Positions 16,306-24,478 of a DNA stretch of 64,000 nt are shown one piece after another. This DNA comes from Myxococcales bacterium (GTDB lineage: Bacteria; Myxococcota_A; Polyangia; Polyangiales; Ga0077539): assembly GCA_016793325.1 (NCBI GenBank), contig JAEUKI010000017.1, positions 1-64,000 of the forward strand. The letters are read 5' to 3'. A program made the position numbers and the translations under genes. Numbering within the stretch: position 1 is the first letter of the stretch; every line of letters starts with the position of its first letter. The notes under the pieces are model-generated. The model did no database searches and was not told where the DNA came from. It worked only from the letters and a program-made list of their open reading frames with translations.

Positions 16306-18378
16306 TCAAAACGAGAGCTGCATGTCCGCCTGCGCCGGACGCGTCGGGCTCCCAGCGCGCGCGGCGGCGGGGGCGACGGCCTGCACAGAGGCCTCGGCGT
16401 TGCGAAAGCCCGCGCGCCGAACGCGCACGCGGTAGTTGCCCGTGTCGACGTTGGAGAAGCGGTAGCTCCCCTGCGACGTCGTGGTGGTGCGCTGAACGAC
16501 GTTGCCCGCGCCGTCGACGAGCTCGACCTCGGTGTTCGCCGCGTTGCCCGAGGTCGGGAGCGCCAACGTCCCTTGCACCTCGGCGTAGCGCTGCGCTTGT
16601 TGCTCGGGGCTCTCGTGGGCGAACAGAAGCTCTTGCGTGTGCGCGACCGTTCCATCCGCGCGCACGAAGGCCACCTCGGCCACGTAGCGACCGTCGGGGA
16701 CCGCGACGTTCGCGCGGTCGCGTCCCGCCCACTGCGCGCTCATCGGACCTTCGACGTTCGCGACCGTCGAGCTCCACACTTCACGATCGCGAACGGCGCT
16801 CCCCGCCTGCGTCTGCGTCGAGAACACGCGGACACGAACAGCGCCCTGCACCGCCGCAGGGGCCACCGAGCGCCAGCTCAAGTGCGTCGTTCCGCTCGCG
16901 TAGCGCGTCGCGAGCTGCGCGAGGTAGTGCGTCCCGCTGTAGAACTCTACGCGCCTCCGCGACTGCTGCCCGCGCCCGTTGGTCGCCACGACGTCCACCG
17001 AGTGAACGCCCGAACGAAGCTGCGCCGTGTCCACCGCGAAATTCACGGACGCTCCGCACGAGCGCGCCACCGGGACGTCGTCGACCACGAGCTCGACCTT
17101 CGCGACGCCCTCGGAGCTGTTGTCCACCGCGGCGCCTTGAATATTGAGCACACCCGCCGCGTGCTGACCGTCGCGCACGCCGCGGACGTCGAGCGAGAGG
17201 ACGTCCACGCTCACGAGGCCGAACACAGCCCACATGGCCTCGGCGCGACCGGCGCCGCTGTGCGACCAGCCGCCGTCCTGCTGCTGTCGCTCCATCAAGA
17301 ACGACATCCCCGTGGACACCGCGCGATCCGAGTCGCCCGCGCCGAGCAGCCGCAGCGCGTACAACGTCTGCCCCGTCGCGAACGGGCTCGACTCCGGCGC
17401 GCTCGCGGTGAAGCCCCACGCGCCGTCTTGCTTCTGCCGCGCGCGCAGGCGATTTCCAAGAGAGACGAGCACCGGCTCGCTCGGCATCGCGCCCGCCGCG
17501 ATCAAGCCGAACACCGCGTAGTTGATCTCGGTGATGTTCGTGTTGGGGTTGTCCGAGATCTCTCGCGCGCGGCGCTGGAGCCACGCTTCGGCGCGGCGCA
17601 TCGGGTCGAGCCACCGCGCGTTGGCGCTGCGATCGTACGCGACGCGCCACGTCTGCATCGCTTGCGTCGTCGCCTGCATCGCCCCCGCCACGACGGGAAA
17701 CCGCGTGTCGTCCGCGCGCACCGAGCCGTCCTCGTTTTGAAACGTGAGCAATTTTCCAGCGACCGCGAGCAGGTCGTCCCGCACTCGCCCGTCGACGAGC
17801 ACGTCGAACCGCGCGAACGCCGCCCCGCCGAACGCGTTGGACGTCGCTGGCATCCCCGCAGAGTCGCCGACGCCGAGCCCTCGTTGCTGCCGGTGTCCGC
17901 CCGGGATGCTCAACATCCCTCGTAGCACCGTCGAGAGCTGAGCCTCGCTCACGTCGTACTGGTGCCCGCGGCCGACGGACATCGCCTCGAGCGTCACGGC
18001 CTGCACGTGGCAGCCGTAGCAGTTGTGCCGCTCCTGCCACGCCGTCGCGTCCTGCGCGACGAACGAGAGCCCCCGTTGGGCCGCGCGACGAGCGGCGGGA
18101 TTTCCCTCGGAGCGGACGATGGTGCGCGCCCCTCGCTGCACGGGAGGCGCGCACTGGATCTCGGGCGCGAGCCTCAGCGACGCCGCCGTGATCGTCTGCG
18201 GCCCACTCGAATTCGTGTGCGCGAGCGTCCCCTGCGCGACGAGCGTTGTCGCGCTCGACCTCCCCCCGCTGCTCGCGCCTCCACGGGCGCACGAAGCGAG
18301 CGCCAAGAGCGCGATCGTCGGACAAATAGCGGCCTCTCGGCGCGCTCGGCGGAGCGTGCCAATGCGATCGATGGACAT
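16306..18378 (-). CDS. Haem-binding lipoprotein with alpha/alpha-toroid repeats
   Basis: A 690-residue predicted lipoprotein (lipobox ALLALASC). Around residue 118 is CYGCH, a c-type haem attachment motif. Residues about 120-420 contain prenyltransferase/squalene-cyclase-type repeats: QNEDGSVRADD, QKQDGAWGFTA, QQQDGGWSHSG, each with the DG(G/A)W-like signature. Residues about 430-600 are beta-rich, including a FlgD-Ig-like GRDRANVAVPDGRYVAEV. The last 90 residues resemble a carboxypeptidase-regulatory-like domain (GSYRFSNVDTGNYRVRVRRAGF). The cyclase acid motif DxDD is not evident, so it is probably not a cyclase. It lies 60 nt before the M16 pair on the same strand and may be co-transcribed. 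Confidence 0.85.
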   Translation of the reverse strand: MSIDRIGTLRRARREAAICPTIALLALASCARGGASSGGRSSATTLVAQGTLAHTNSSGPQTITAASLRLAPEIQCAPPVQRGARTIVRSEGNPAARRAAQRGLSFVAQDATAWQERHNCYGCHVQAVTLEAMSVGRGHQYDVSEAQLSTVLRGMLSIPGGHRQQRGLGVGDSAGMPATSNAFGGAAFARFDVLVDGRVRDDLLAVAGKLLTFQNEDGSVRADDTRFPVVAGAMQATTQAMQTWRVAYDRSANARWLDPMRRAEAWLQRRAREISDNPNTNITEINYAVFGLIAAGAMPSEPVLVSLGNRLRARQKQDGAWGFTASAPESSPFATGQTLYALRLLGAGDSDRAVSTGMSFLMERQQQDGGWSHSGAGRAEAMWAVFGLVSVDVLSLDVRGVRDGQHAAGVLNIQGAAVDNSSEGVAKVELVVDDVPVARSCGASVNFAVDTAQLRSGVHSVDVVATNGRGQQSRRRVEFYSGTHYLAQLATRYASGTTHLSWRSVAPAAVQGAVRVRVFSTQTQAGSAVRDREVWSSTVANVEGPMSAQWAGRDRANVAVPDGRYVAEVAFVRADGTVAHTQELLFAHESPEQQAQRYAEVQGTLALPTSGNAANTEVELVDGAGNVVQRTTTTSQGSYRFSNVDTGNYRVRVRRAGFRNAEASVQAVAPAAARAGSPTRPAQADMQLSF

Positions 18379-18474
18379 GGTGGTGTTCTCCCGGTGGTGG
18401 GGGCCTGTGACGGATGACCTCCGTGAAAAGTTGTGAAGCCCGTCACGATTCGACGACCAAGCGCCACGTGTAGA

Positions 18475-18495
18475 GATCCGCCACCCCGGCGGATC
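18475..18495 (-). terminator. Candidate terminator after the PAP2 gene
   Basis: GATCCGCC (18475-18482) and GGCGGATC (18488-18495) form a perfect 8-bp stem with a 5-nt loop, 25-45 nt after the PAP2 stop. No clear U-run follows on the minus strand, so strength is uncertain. Confidence 0.5.
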
Positions 18496-18519
18496 GTTCC
18501 GCCCGTCCCCCTCGAGCGA

Positions 18520-19470
18520 CTACATCGAGCCCCACAAAGACAGCGCCACCCCGTCGCGCACGGGCGCGAACGCGAGCCTCGCGTTCATCGCGCCGAGCGG
18601 CCGGTGCGCGAGCCACGGAACGAGCACTCCGATCGCGCTTCCGACGGCGATGCCCGTGAACACGTCCGTGAAATAGTGCTTGTCCGCCGCGATGCGCAGG
18701 TACGACGCGGTCGCCGCGAGCGTGAGGCCCGTGGCCCACACGATGGGCGCGTAGCGACGCGCGCGCAGGGTCGTGATCGTCCCCGCTGCGCACGCGAGGG
18801 ACCACGTGAAGGTCGCGTGCCCCGAGAAGAACGAGAGGATCTCGTCGCCCGGCGGCGTGTGCATCGCGACGAACGCTGCGCTGCCGAAGTGATATCGAGG
18901 CCGCTCGCGAAGCGCGATGAACTTCACGGTTTGATTGGTGACCATCGCGATCGCCGCGGCCTCGGCGACGAGCAGCGCGTCGATCGGCCACTGATCGATC
19001 GAGCGATCGAGCGCCGCCATCAACGCAGGGAGCCCGAGCGCCGCGGCGGGCGCGAGCCCGTACCCGATGATGTCGCTGATGAGCGCCGCGGTCGCAGGCG
19101 TGTCCCAACGAAGCCCGCGAAACGCGAGGTCCAGCCCGTTGAGCGCCGAGGTCCCGTTCGCGTTGCGCTCGCACAACCGACACGTGGGCCCCGTCAGCGG
19201 CTCCTTGAGGATCTCGGGCACGATCCACCCGACGGCGGCCGCTGCGGTCACAGGAATGTCGATCCGCAAGTCGTACCGCAGCGCGATCCGCGGCGGAGTC
19301 CACGCTGCGTTCGTTGGCGTCTGCGCGCGCGGCTCGAGGCTCGTCGCCGCGGGCGCGACGGTGATGTCTCCGTTCGACTGCGCGCGAACGGCGCTCGACG
19401 CCAGCGTGACAGTCGCGATCGCGACCATCGAGCGCGCGACGCGCCAGCGGCTCCTACGTGGGTGGCCCAT
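18520..19470 (-). CDS. PAP2-superfamily membrane phosphatase
   Basis: A 316-residue exported/membrane protein. A signal-like N-terminus is followed by several hydrophobic helices and the three PAP2 motifs: KFIALRERPRYH (KxxxxxxRP), SFFSGHATFTW (xSGH), and SYLRIAADKHYFTDVFTG (SxxRxxxxxHxxxD). The catalytic His residues and the Asp are present. The family removes phosphate from lipid phosphates such as phosphatidate or undecaprenyl diphosphate. A Cys pair (CRLC) near residue 90 could form a disulfide. It is followed by a hairpin and preceded by the gene at 19504-21072 with only 33 nt between, so these two form a likely operon. Confidence 0.9.
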   Translation of the reverse strand: MGHPRRSRWRVARSMVAIATVTLASSAVRAQSNGDITVAPAATSLEPRAQTPTNAAWTPPRIALRYDLRIDIPVTAAAAVGWIVPEILKEPLTGPTCRLCERNANGTSALNGLDLAFRGLRWDTPATAALISDIIGYGLAPAAALGLPALMAALDRSIDQWPIDALLVAEAAAIAMVTNQTVKFIALRERPRYHFGSAAFVAMHTPPGDEILSFFSGHATFTWSLACAAGTITTLRARRYAPIVWATGLTLAATASYLRIAADKHYFTDVFTGIAVGSAIGVLVPWLAHRPLGAMNARLAFAPVRDGVALSLWGSM

Positions 19471-19503
19471 CTTGTTCGAGGGCGATCGTACGGCGAGTCG
19501 CGA

Positions 19504-21072
19504 TCAGCGCTCCATGACTTCGAGCGCCGCGCTCCCCCCGTTGTAGCGAAGTCGCTCGACGCGCACGCGGCTCGACACGATCCGCCCGTCGGGGCCGACC
19601 GCCGAGTACGTATCGTGGCGGCAACGCAACACCAGCGCTCGGTTGTCGAGGCCCATCGCGCAGCGACGGACGACGTTGTTCGCGCAGCACTGGCTGGCGC
19701 CGCCGCGTCGACCGTCGATGCTGACCTCGCCGGCCCAGGCGAAATTCAGGTCGTGATCGCTCATGCGAAGCACCGTGACGTACTCGCTCCCGTCCTGCGC
19801 GCGGACGCGGACGATCGCCTCGGGTCGACCGTCGCCGTCGAGGTCCGCGGAGAACGCTTCTTGTCCGACGCCCTCGAACGAGTGAGCCACGGACGGCGCA
19901 AACTGAAACACGAGCTCGGGCCTTCGGCCGCTGGTCCGAACGAGCGCGTAGTGCGCCGCGGCGTGCCCCGACATGGCGATCGTCGGCGACATGTTGCGAT
20001 CGTGCCGCGAGAACTGAACCAGCAACAGGTCGTACGACCCCGGGACGCGCCAGGCGTTGTCGTAGACCACGCGCGTCCCGTCGCGCTCGAAGAAGCCCGA
20101 GACCTCGTCGACCGTGCGGCGACGGGCGCGCGGAGCGAGGACGCGCATGGCCTCGGCGTCGGTGAGCTCGGCGTGCTCGAGGGGCGCCAACGGTTGATCG
20201 CCGGGCGGATCGACGAGCACCGCGCTCACGATCGTCGAGACGCCCTCGGGCGTGCACGCGTCCGACCGCAGCAAGAGGGCGATCTTGTCGGTCCCCGGGA
20301 GCTCTCTCGCGTCCGCCACACGATTGTACGGAACGAACAGCGACCGCCCCGTGCGCGCCTCGACGACGCTCACCGCGGGGGCGTCGACCGCGGCGCCGCT
20401 GCGGCCCGAGCGCGACAATTGAATTCGTGTGCTTCGCTCGTCCGCCGCGGGCGCGAGCCGCACGACGCCCACGTCGCCGACCGTGAAATCGCGCGCCGCG
20501 TACGGCGCGTTGACGCAGCGAGCGCCGCCGGACGCTGGGTTGACCTCCGTCGCAGGGAGCACGGACCCTCCGCCGCCGAGCCGCGTGCGCGCGTCGGCGA
20601 TCGAGCGAACGACGCGCGCGTCGATCTCGCGAAAGATCGCGGGGTCTCTCGAGGTGCGCAGCCGGTCCTCGTCGACGTTCGTGGTGAGCGTGATCCGCGT
20701 GCGCTCTCCGCGCGCGTTGACCGTCACGAGCGCGGCGTGCGCGAAGCCGCCCACGGCGGACGGGGTTCGCTCGACGTACGTCACGGCCTGCGCGTTCGCG
20801 TCGTACCCGACGATCTCTTCGCGCGCGCCCGACGCGGGAAACACCTGGATCATCGCCGACGCATCTCGCGCAGCTCCCGCGTCCGTCCGCGCCGCGGGCA
20901 CCGTCGATGGCGCCCCGCCGAAGCCGCCCCCCGACCCCGAAGCGCCGCCGCCGAACCCCCCCGTCACGGGTCGGCTCTGGCCGATGGCCGCGTGCGCCCC
21001 GAAGAGCGAGACCAGCATCGCGGTGAAGGCAGCGCCCCCAGCGCGGCGCAACGGATTTCGTGTGCGGTTCAT
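19504..21072 (-). CDS. Exported protein of unknown function with Gly-rich N-terminus
   Basis: A 522-residue protein with a signal peptide (FTAMLVSLFGAHAAIGQS) and then a Gly-rich stretch (GGFGGGASGSGGGFGG). The remaining 450 residues look beta-rich; one element DLDGDGRPEAIVRV resembles a single FG-GAP/calcium-loop repeat. Conserved-looking Cys pairs occur (QCCANN, RRCAMG). No enzymatic motif is recognised. It probably resides in the periplasm or outer membrane and is likely co-expressed with the PAP2 gene. Two copies of the recurrent motif lie here (20421-20431 and 21054-21064), in different reading frames. Confidence 0.75.
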   Translation of the reverse strand: MNRTRNPLRRAGGAAFTAMLVSLFGAHAAIGQSRPVTGGFGGGASGSGGGFGGAPSTVPAARTDAGAARDASAMIQVFPASGAREEIVGYDANAQAVTYVERTPSAVGGFAHAALVTVNARGERTRITLTTNVDEDRLRTSRDPAIFREIDARVVRSIADARTRLGGGGSVLPATEVNPASGGARCVNAPYAARDFTVGDVGVVRLAPAADERSTRIQLSRSGRSGAAVDAPAVSVVEARTGRSLFVPYNRVADARELPGTDKIALLLRSDACTPEGVSTIVSAVLVDPPGDQPLAPLEHAELTDAEAMRVLAPRARRRTVDEVSGFFERDGTRVVYDNAWRVPGSYDLLLVQFSRHDRNMSPTIAMSGHAAAHYALVRTSGRRPELVFQFAPSVAHSFEGVGQEAFSADLDGDGRPEAIVRVRAQDGSEYVTVLRMSDHDLNFAWAGEVSIDGRRGGASQCCANNVVRRCAMGLDNRALVLRCRHDTYSAVGPDGRIVSSRVRVERLRYNGGSAALEVMER

Positions 21073-21172
21073 GGGTCGAGCATCCTCTCTCTGTTCGCGC
21101 GATCGTGTTCTCTCGGGGCGTCGCGTTCAAGCCTCGTTGCGCAGGCGGCCCGTGTGGTAGACGATTCTTCGC

Positions 21173-21445
21173 ATGACCCCGCGCGAACGAGTGCGCTCGC
21201 TGGTGCTGCGTGCGCTGCAAGACGAGCGAATCACGCGAGCGATCGCCCACCCCAAAGTGACGCGAGCCGCGATGGCGGCGGTGGCAGTGCAAGCGCGCAT
21301 CGACGGCCTCGAAGCCGCTATGACGCGCGCGGTGGCCCACGCATTCAACCTCCCCACGCGCGAAGAGACGCTGGCCCTCCGACGCAAGATCCAGCGCCTC
21401 GAAGCCGAGCTCGCCACGCGCGAAGCAGAGACCCACGATCCATGA
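21173..21445 (+). CDS. Small helical coiled-coil protein
   Basis: A 90-residue, probably cytoplasmic protein, helical throughout. The C-terminal 30 residues (LALRRKIQRLEAELATREAE) form a clear heptad coiled coil; the middle is amphipathic and rich in Ala/Arg. No family is recognised; phasin-like or SlyX-like packing is possible. Its TGA overlaps the ATG of the following TPR lipoprotein by 4 nt (21442-21445), showing translational coupling. Confidence 0.72.
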   Translation: MTPRERVRSLVLRALQDERITRAIAHPKVTRAAMAAVAVQARIDGLEAAMTRAVAHAFNLPTREETLALRRKIQRLEAELATREAETHDP

Positions 21446-22302
21446 ACGCCGCACGACGCACAGCTCCCCTCCGCGCATCGTCGCTTCACGCTTGGATTTC
21501 GCTCGCCGCCTGCGCGGCCCTCTCGACCGCGACGCTCGCGAGCGCGTGCAACAACGGGTCGAACAACGGCTCGTCCGGCAACGGCTCGTCCGGCAACGAG
21601 AGCCGCGCCGACGCGTCGACCGCCCAAGCGACAACCAACACTTCGGTCAGCGCTGACGCAGGCGCGAGCGCCGCGGCCTCGAGCGACGGCGGGACCGAGT
21701 TCAGACCGCTCACGGGCGCGCAGTCCGAAGAGTTTCGACGGCTGTTCGCCGAGGCCTCCGAGGCGTACGGGCGCCGCGACTTCACCGCCGCGGCGCGGTC
21801 GTTTCGCGCCCTCTACGATCACGCCCCGTCGAGCGCGATGGCGTACAACCTCGCGCGCGTCTACGAGCGCATGGGCGAGACCGCCGACGCGATCCAGTAT
21901 TTTCAGCGCGTGTTGCAGGGGCAACCGCCGCCCTCGGACGCGCAACGGCGCGACGTCGAGGGGCGCATCGCCAGGCTTCGCGCGTACGAAGAGCGCCGCG
22001 CGGCCGGGATCGCCGCCGCCCCCGCGAGCCAGAGCGAGCTCAACCAAGAGGGCGTCACGTGGTTTCAGCGCGGGGTGCGGTTCTTTCAAGCCAACCGCTT
22101 CGATCAGGCGCTGCAGTGCTTCGAAAACGCCGCGCGCTACCTGCAATCACCCGAGCTCGACTTCAACCTCGGGATGACCTACGAGCGGCTCCGGCAGTAC
22201 CAACGCGCCGTCGAGTACCTGCGCCAGTACCTCGAGACCCGCCGAGGGACGCCCGAAGAAGAGCCCCTCTCGCGACGCATCCGCGACCTCGAGTCACGCT
22301 GA
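21442..22302 (+). CDS. TPR-repeat lipoprotein
   Basis: A 286-residue predicted lipoprotein (signal ending TLASAC). A Ser/Asn/Gly-rich linker (SNNGSSGNGSSGNES) leads to TPR units: AYGRRDFTAAARSFRALYDHAP with SAMAYNLARVYERMGETADA, and later FQANRFDQALQCFENAARY with DFNLGMTYERLRQYQRAVEY. TPRs mediate protein-protein contacts, here probably on the periplasmic face of a membrane. The gene is translationally coupled to the small coiled-coil gene. Its last 9 nt overlap the end of the convergent glycosyltransferase gene (22294-22302). Confidence 0.88.
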   Translation: MNAARRTAPLRASSLHAWISLAACAALSTATLASACNNGSNNGSSGNGSSGNESRADASTAQATTNTSVSADAGASAAASSDGGTEFRPLTGAQSEEFRRLFAEASEAYGRRDFTAAARSFRALYDHAPSSAMAYNLARVYERMGETADAIQYFQRVLQGQPPPSDAQRRDVEGRIARLRAYEERRAAGIAAAPASQSELNQEGVTWFQRGVRFFQANRFDQALQCFENAARYLQSPELDFNLGMTYERLRQYQRAVEYLRQYLETRRGTPEEEPLSRRIRDLESR

Positions 22303-23556
22303 CGGTCGCGCGTCGCTCGCGCGCGCCTCGCTCGCTCGCTCCTCGGCGACGAGCAGCCCCTCGCGATCGAAGCGCAGCTTGCTTCCTCGCCAAGCGACCT
22401 CGCGCAGGCGCAGCGCAGACGCCCACGAAAACGCGAGCATGACGTCCCCCATCCACGGGTCGATCAGCGTCGCGCGCCACGACCACGGCAGCCGCGAGGC
22501 GCGTCGGGCCGCGACGGCCGTCGTGAGTCGGACACACACAATCAAGATCAGCAGCGCGAGCCCCACGCGCGGCGCGACGAGCGCCAACGCCACCGACGCG
22601 AGCGCTTGCAACGGCGCCGCGAAGAAGAGCATCGGGTACGACGCGAGGAGCATGGGGCGCTGCGCGCGAACGACGAGCAACCAACGCGCGTATCGATCGC
22701 GCGTCGCCGCCATCGTGCGGCCCTCGGCCGAAGAGAGCGCGCCGAGGACCTCGGCCCCGACGCGCATGCGCGCGTGACGGAGCCGTCGAGAGAGCTCGAC
22801 GTCCTCGCCGAGGTGCCTCTGCAACGCGACGAACCCGCCCACGGACGCGAGGGCGTCGGAGCGGACCGCGAAGAGCTTCCCCACCATGCCCGCGGGGTCG
22901 AGGCGCGAGAGGATCGCGAACGCGTGGAGTCCGCCGGACAAGATGGCCACGGACGCGCGATCGCCGAGCGTGGGACGCGCCCCGCGCTCGGGGACCGGGG
23001 ACCAGAGCGCCGCGTGCGTCCCCGCGACGAGCGGCTCGACGAGCTTCGCGAGGCTCGCGCCCGTCAGATCCACGTCCGAGTCCACGACGAGCACGATCGA
23101 AAACGCCCCGTCGCGCTGGGCCATCGCCTGCGCTCGCGCGAGCTGATCCACCTTGTGGTTCGGCCCCACCGCGCGCGTGACGGCGACGTCGCACTCGATT
23201 TCGTGTGTCTCGAGCCACGCCTTGGCCGCGACGCACTCTCTGTACGCCGGGTCCTCTTCGTCGTGCACCGCGAAGACGCAGCGCGCCTTCGCGCGGTCGA
23301 ACGACGAGAGCGCATCGACGATCGACCTGAGATTTCGCTGGAGATTTGCGTCTCGCCCCGCGCAAGGCCGCAGCACGAGCACCCTCGCGTCGTCCGGCGC
23401 GATCGGCGCGAGCGCCGTCCACGGTCGAAGCCTCGCGCCCACCTTCGAGAGCCACGGACGTAGCGCGGGCTCGACGAGCGCCCAGCCCGAAACGATCGCC
23501 ACGATCGCCGTCCACACGCCGAGCGCGACGCTCGCGACGACGACCGAGGCAGACAC
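22294..23556 (-). CDS. Membrane glycosyltransferase, ceramide-glucosyltransferase/HpnI-like
   Basis: A 420-residue protein. One N-terminal membrane helix is followed by a GT-A catalytic domain with VLVLRPCAG, NHKVDQLARAQ, the metal motif VVDSDVD, GEDVELSRRLR and RYARW, the (Q/R)xxRW motif of processive or ceramide-type family 2/21 enzymes. C-terminal hydrophobic segments (LLASYPMLFFAAPLQALASV; GLALLILIVCV) follow. Likely substrates are a nucleotide sugar and a membrane lipid such as ceramide or a hopanoid (inference). The start is GTG at 23556, 1 nt after the stop of the enoyl-CoA hydratase gene. The TM codons for LIVCV contain a perfect recurrent 13-mer. Confidence 0.87.
   Translation of the reverse strand: MSASVVVASVALGVWTAIVAIVSGWALVEPALRPWLSKVGARLRPWTALAPIAPDDARVLVLRPCAGRDANLQRNLRSIVDALSSFDRAKARCVFAVHDEEDPAYRECVAAKAWLETHEIECDVAVTRAVGPNHKVDQLARAQAMAQRDGAFSIVLVVDSDVDLTGASLAKLVEPLVAGTHAALWSPVPERGARPTLGDRASVAILSGGLHAFAILSRLDPAGMVGKLFAVRSDALASVGGFVALQRHLGEDVELSRRLRHARMRVGAEVLGALSSAEGRTMAATRDRYARWLLVVRAQRPMLLASYPMLFFAAPLQALASVALALVAPRVGLALLILIVCVRLTTAVAARRASRLPWSWRATLIDPWMGDVMLAFSWASALRLREVAWRGSKLRFDREGLLVAEERASEARASDARPSA
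22533..22545 (-). repeat. Copy of the TTGATTGTGTGTG motif
   Basis: A perfect 13-mer on the minus strand in the region coding for a C-terminal transmembrane helix (L-I-V-C-V) of the glycosyltransferase. Confidence 0.6.
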
Positions 23557-23557
23557 C

Positions 23558-24361
23558 TCAGCGCCCCTCGAACGAGGGCGTCTTTCGCGACGCCGCGGCC
23601 GCGAGCCCCTCGCCGAGGTCTCGGCTCGCGTAGCTCTCGGCTTGTCGAAACGCCTCGTGCTCGAGCGCGCGCTGCAACGCGACGCGATCGACGCCGAGCG
23701 CTTCTTTGACGCCCGCGACCGCGAGCGGCGCGTTGGCCGCGATCTTCGCGGCGAGCTCCTGCGCCCGCGCGAGCACGCGATCCGCAGCGAGCGCCTCGAG
23801 CCCGAGCCCCATCGAGACCGCCTCGCGCCCGTCGAACCTGCGCCCGGTGAACAACAGCTCCGCCGCGCGCTGCGCGCCCGCCCGCCGAGGGAGCAAGTAC
23901 GTCGACCCCATCCCCGGGTGCAGCCCGAGCTGCACGAAGTTCACCGCGAGCTTCGCGTCCTCGTCGAAGACGCAGAGATCACAGGCGAGCGCGACGCACA
24001 GCCCCGCGCCGATGGCCGCCCCGCGCACCGCCGCGATCGTCGGAACCTCGATCTCGGCCACCGACAGATACCGTCGATAGAACCCGAGCATGAAGTCCCG
24101 CGCGTGCATGAAGCTCCCCTCGCGCAGCTTCTCGAGCATCGCGAGGTCGCCGCCGCCCGAAAACGCCTCGCCAGCGCCGGTGAGCACCACCGCGCGCACC
24201 GCCTTGTCCTTGCGAACGAGCGCCACAGCGTCGAGCAGCGCGTCGCCGAGCGCCGGGGTCATCGCGTTGCGGCGCTTCTCGTCATCGAGCGTGAGCGTCG
24301 CGACGTGCTGGTGAATGTCTACGCGGACGCCCGGGTGTTTGTGTTCGTGATGGTCGGTCAT
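23558..24361 (-). CDS. Enoyl-CoA hydratase/isomerase family protein
   Basis: A 267-residue cytosolic crotonase-fold protein. The oxyanion-hole segments EAFSGGGDLAML and RGAAIGAGLCVALACDL are clear. The later catalytic-type Glu is seen in AAELLFTGR, but the earlier one (normally PE before xxxGxxPG) seems replaced, as FVQLGLHPG follows Asn-Phe-Val. The reaction could therefore be isomerisation or hydrolysis rather than standard hydration. The start ATG at 24361 gives MTDHHEHKHPG, a His-rich N-terminus. It is the first gene of a tight two-gene operon with the glycosyltransferase and is divergent from the oxidoreductase at 24479. Confidence 0.9.
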   Translation of the reverse strand: MTDHHEHKHPGVRVDIHQHVATLTLDDEKRRNAMTPALGDALLDAVALVRKDKAVRAVVLTGAGEAFSGGGDLAMLEKLREGSFMHARDFMLGFYRRYLSVAEIEVPTIAAVRGAAIGAGLCVALACDLCVFDEDAKLAVNFVQLGLHPGMGSTYLLPRRAGAQRAAELLFTGRRFDGREAVSMGLGLEALAADRVLARAQELAAKIAANAPLAVAGVKEALGVDRVALQRALEHEAFRQAESYASRDLGEGLAAAASRKTPSFEGR

Positions 24362-24478
24362 GGGTCGTCCGTTGCTTACACCGACATCGCCCGTCGATGC
24401 ATCGCTGTACGGGATTCGATGCCGCCACACACGGGGCCGTTTCGCGAAGGGCGCGTTCTGCTACACCGCTCGGAGCCG

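Noticed and set aside
14870..16777. N-terminal extension of the inactive M16 subunit
   Set aside because: It would be antisense-quality sequence overlapping the active-subunit gene in another frame; the lipobox start at 14869 explains the gene.
18433..21441. Extension of the TPR lipoprotein far upstream in the same frame
   Set aside because: The upstream part is Arg/Pro-rich shadow sequence antisense to two real genes; the signal peptide starts at ATG 21442.
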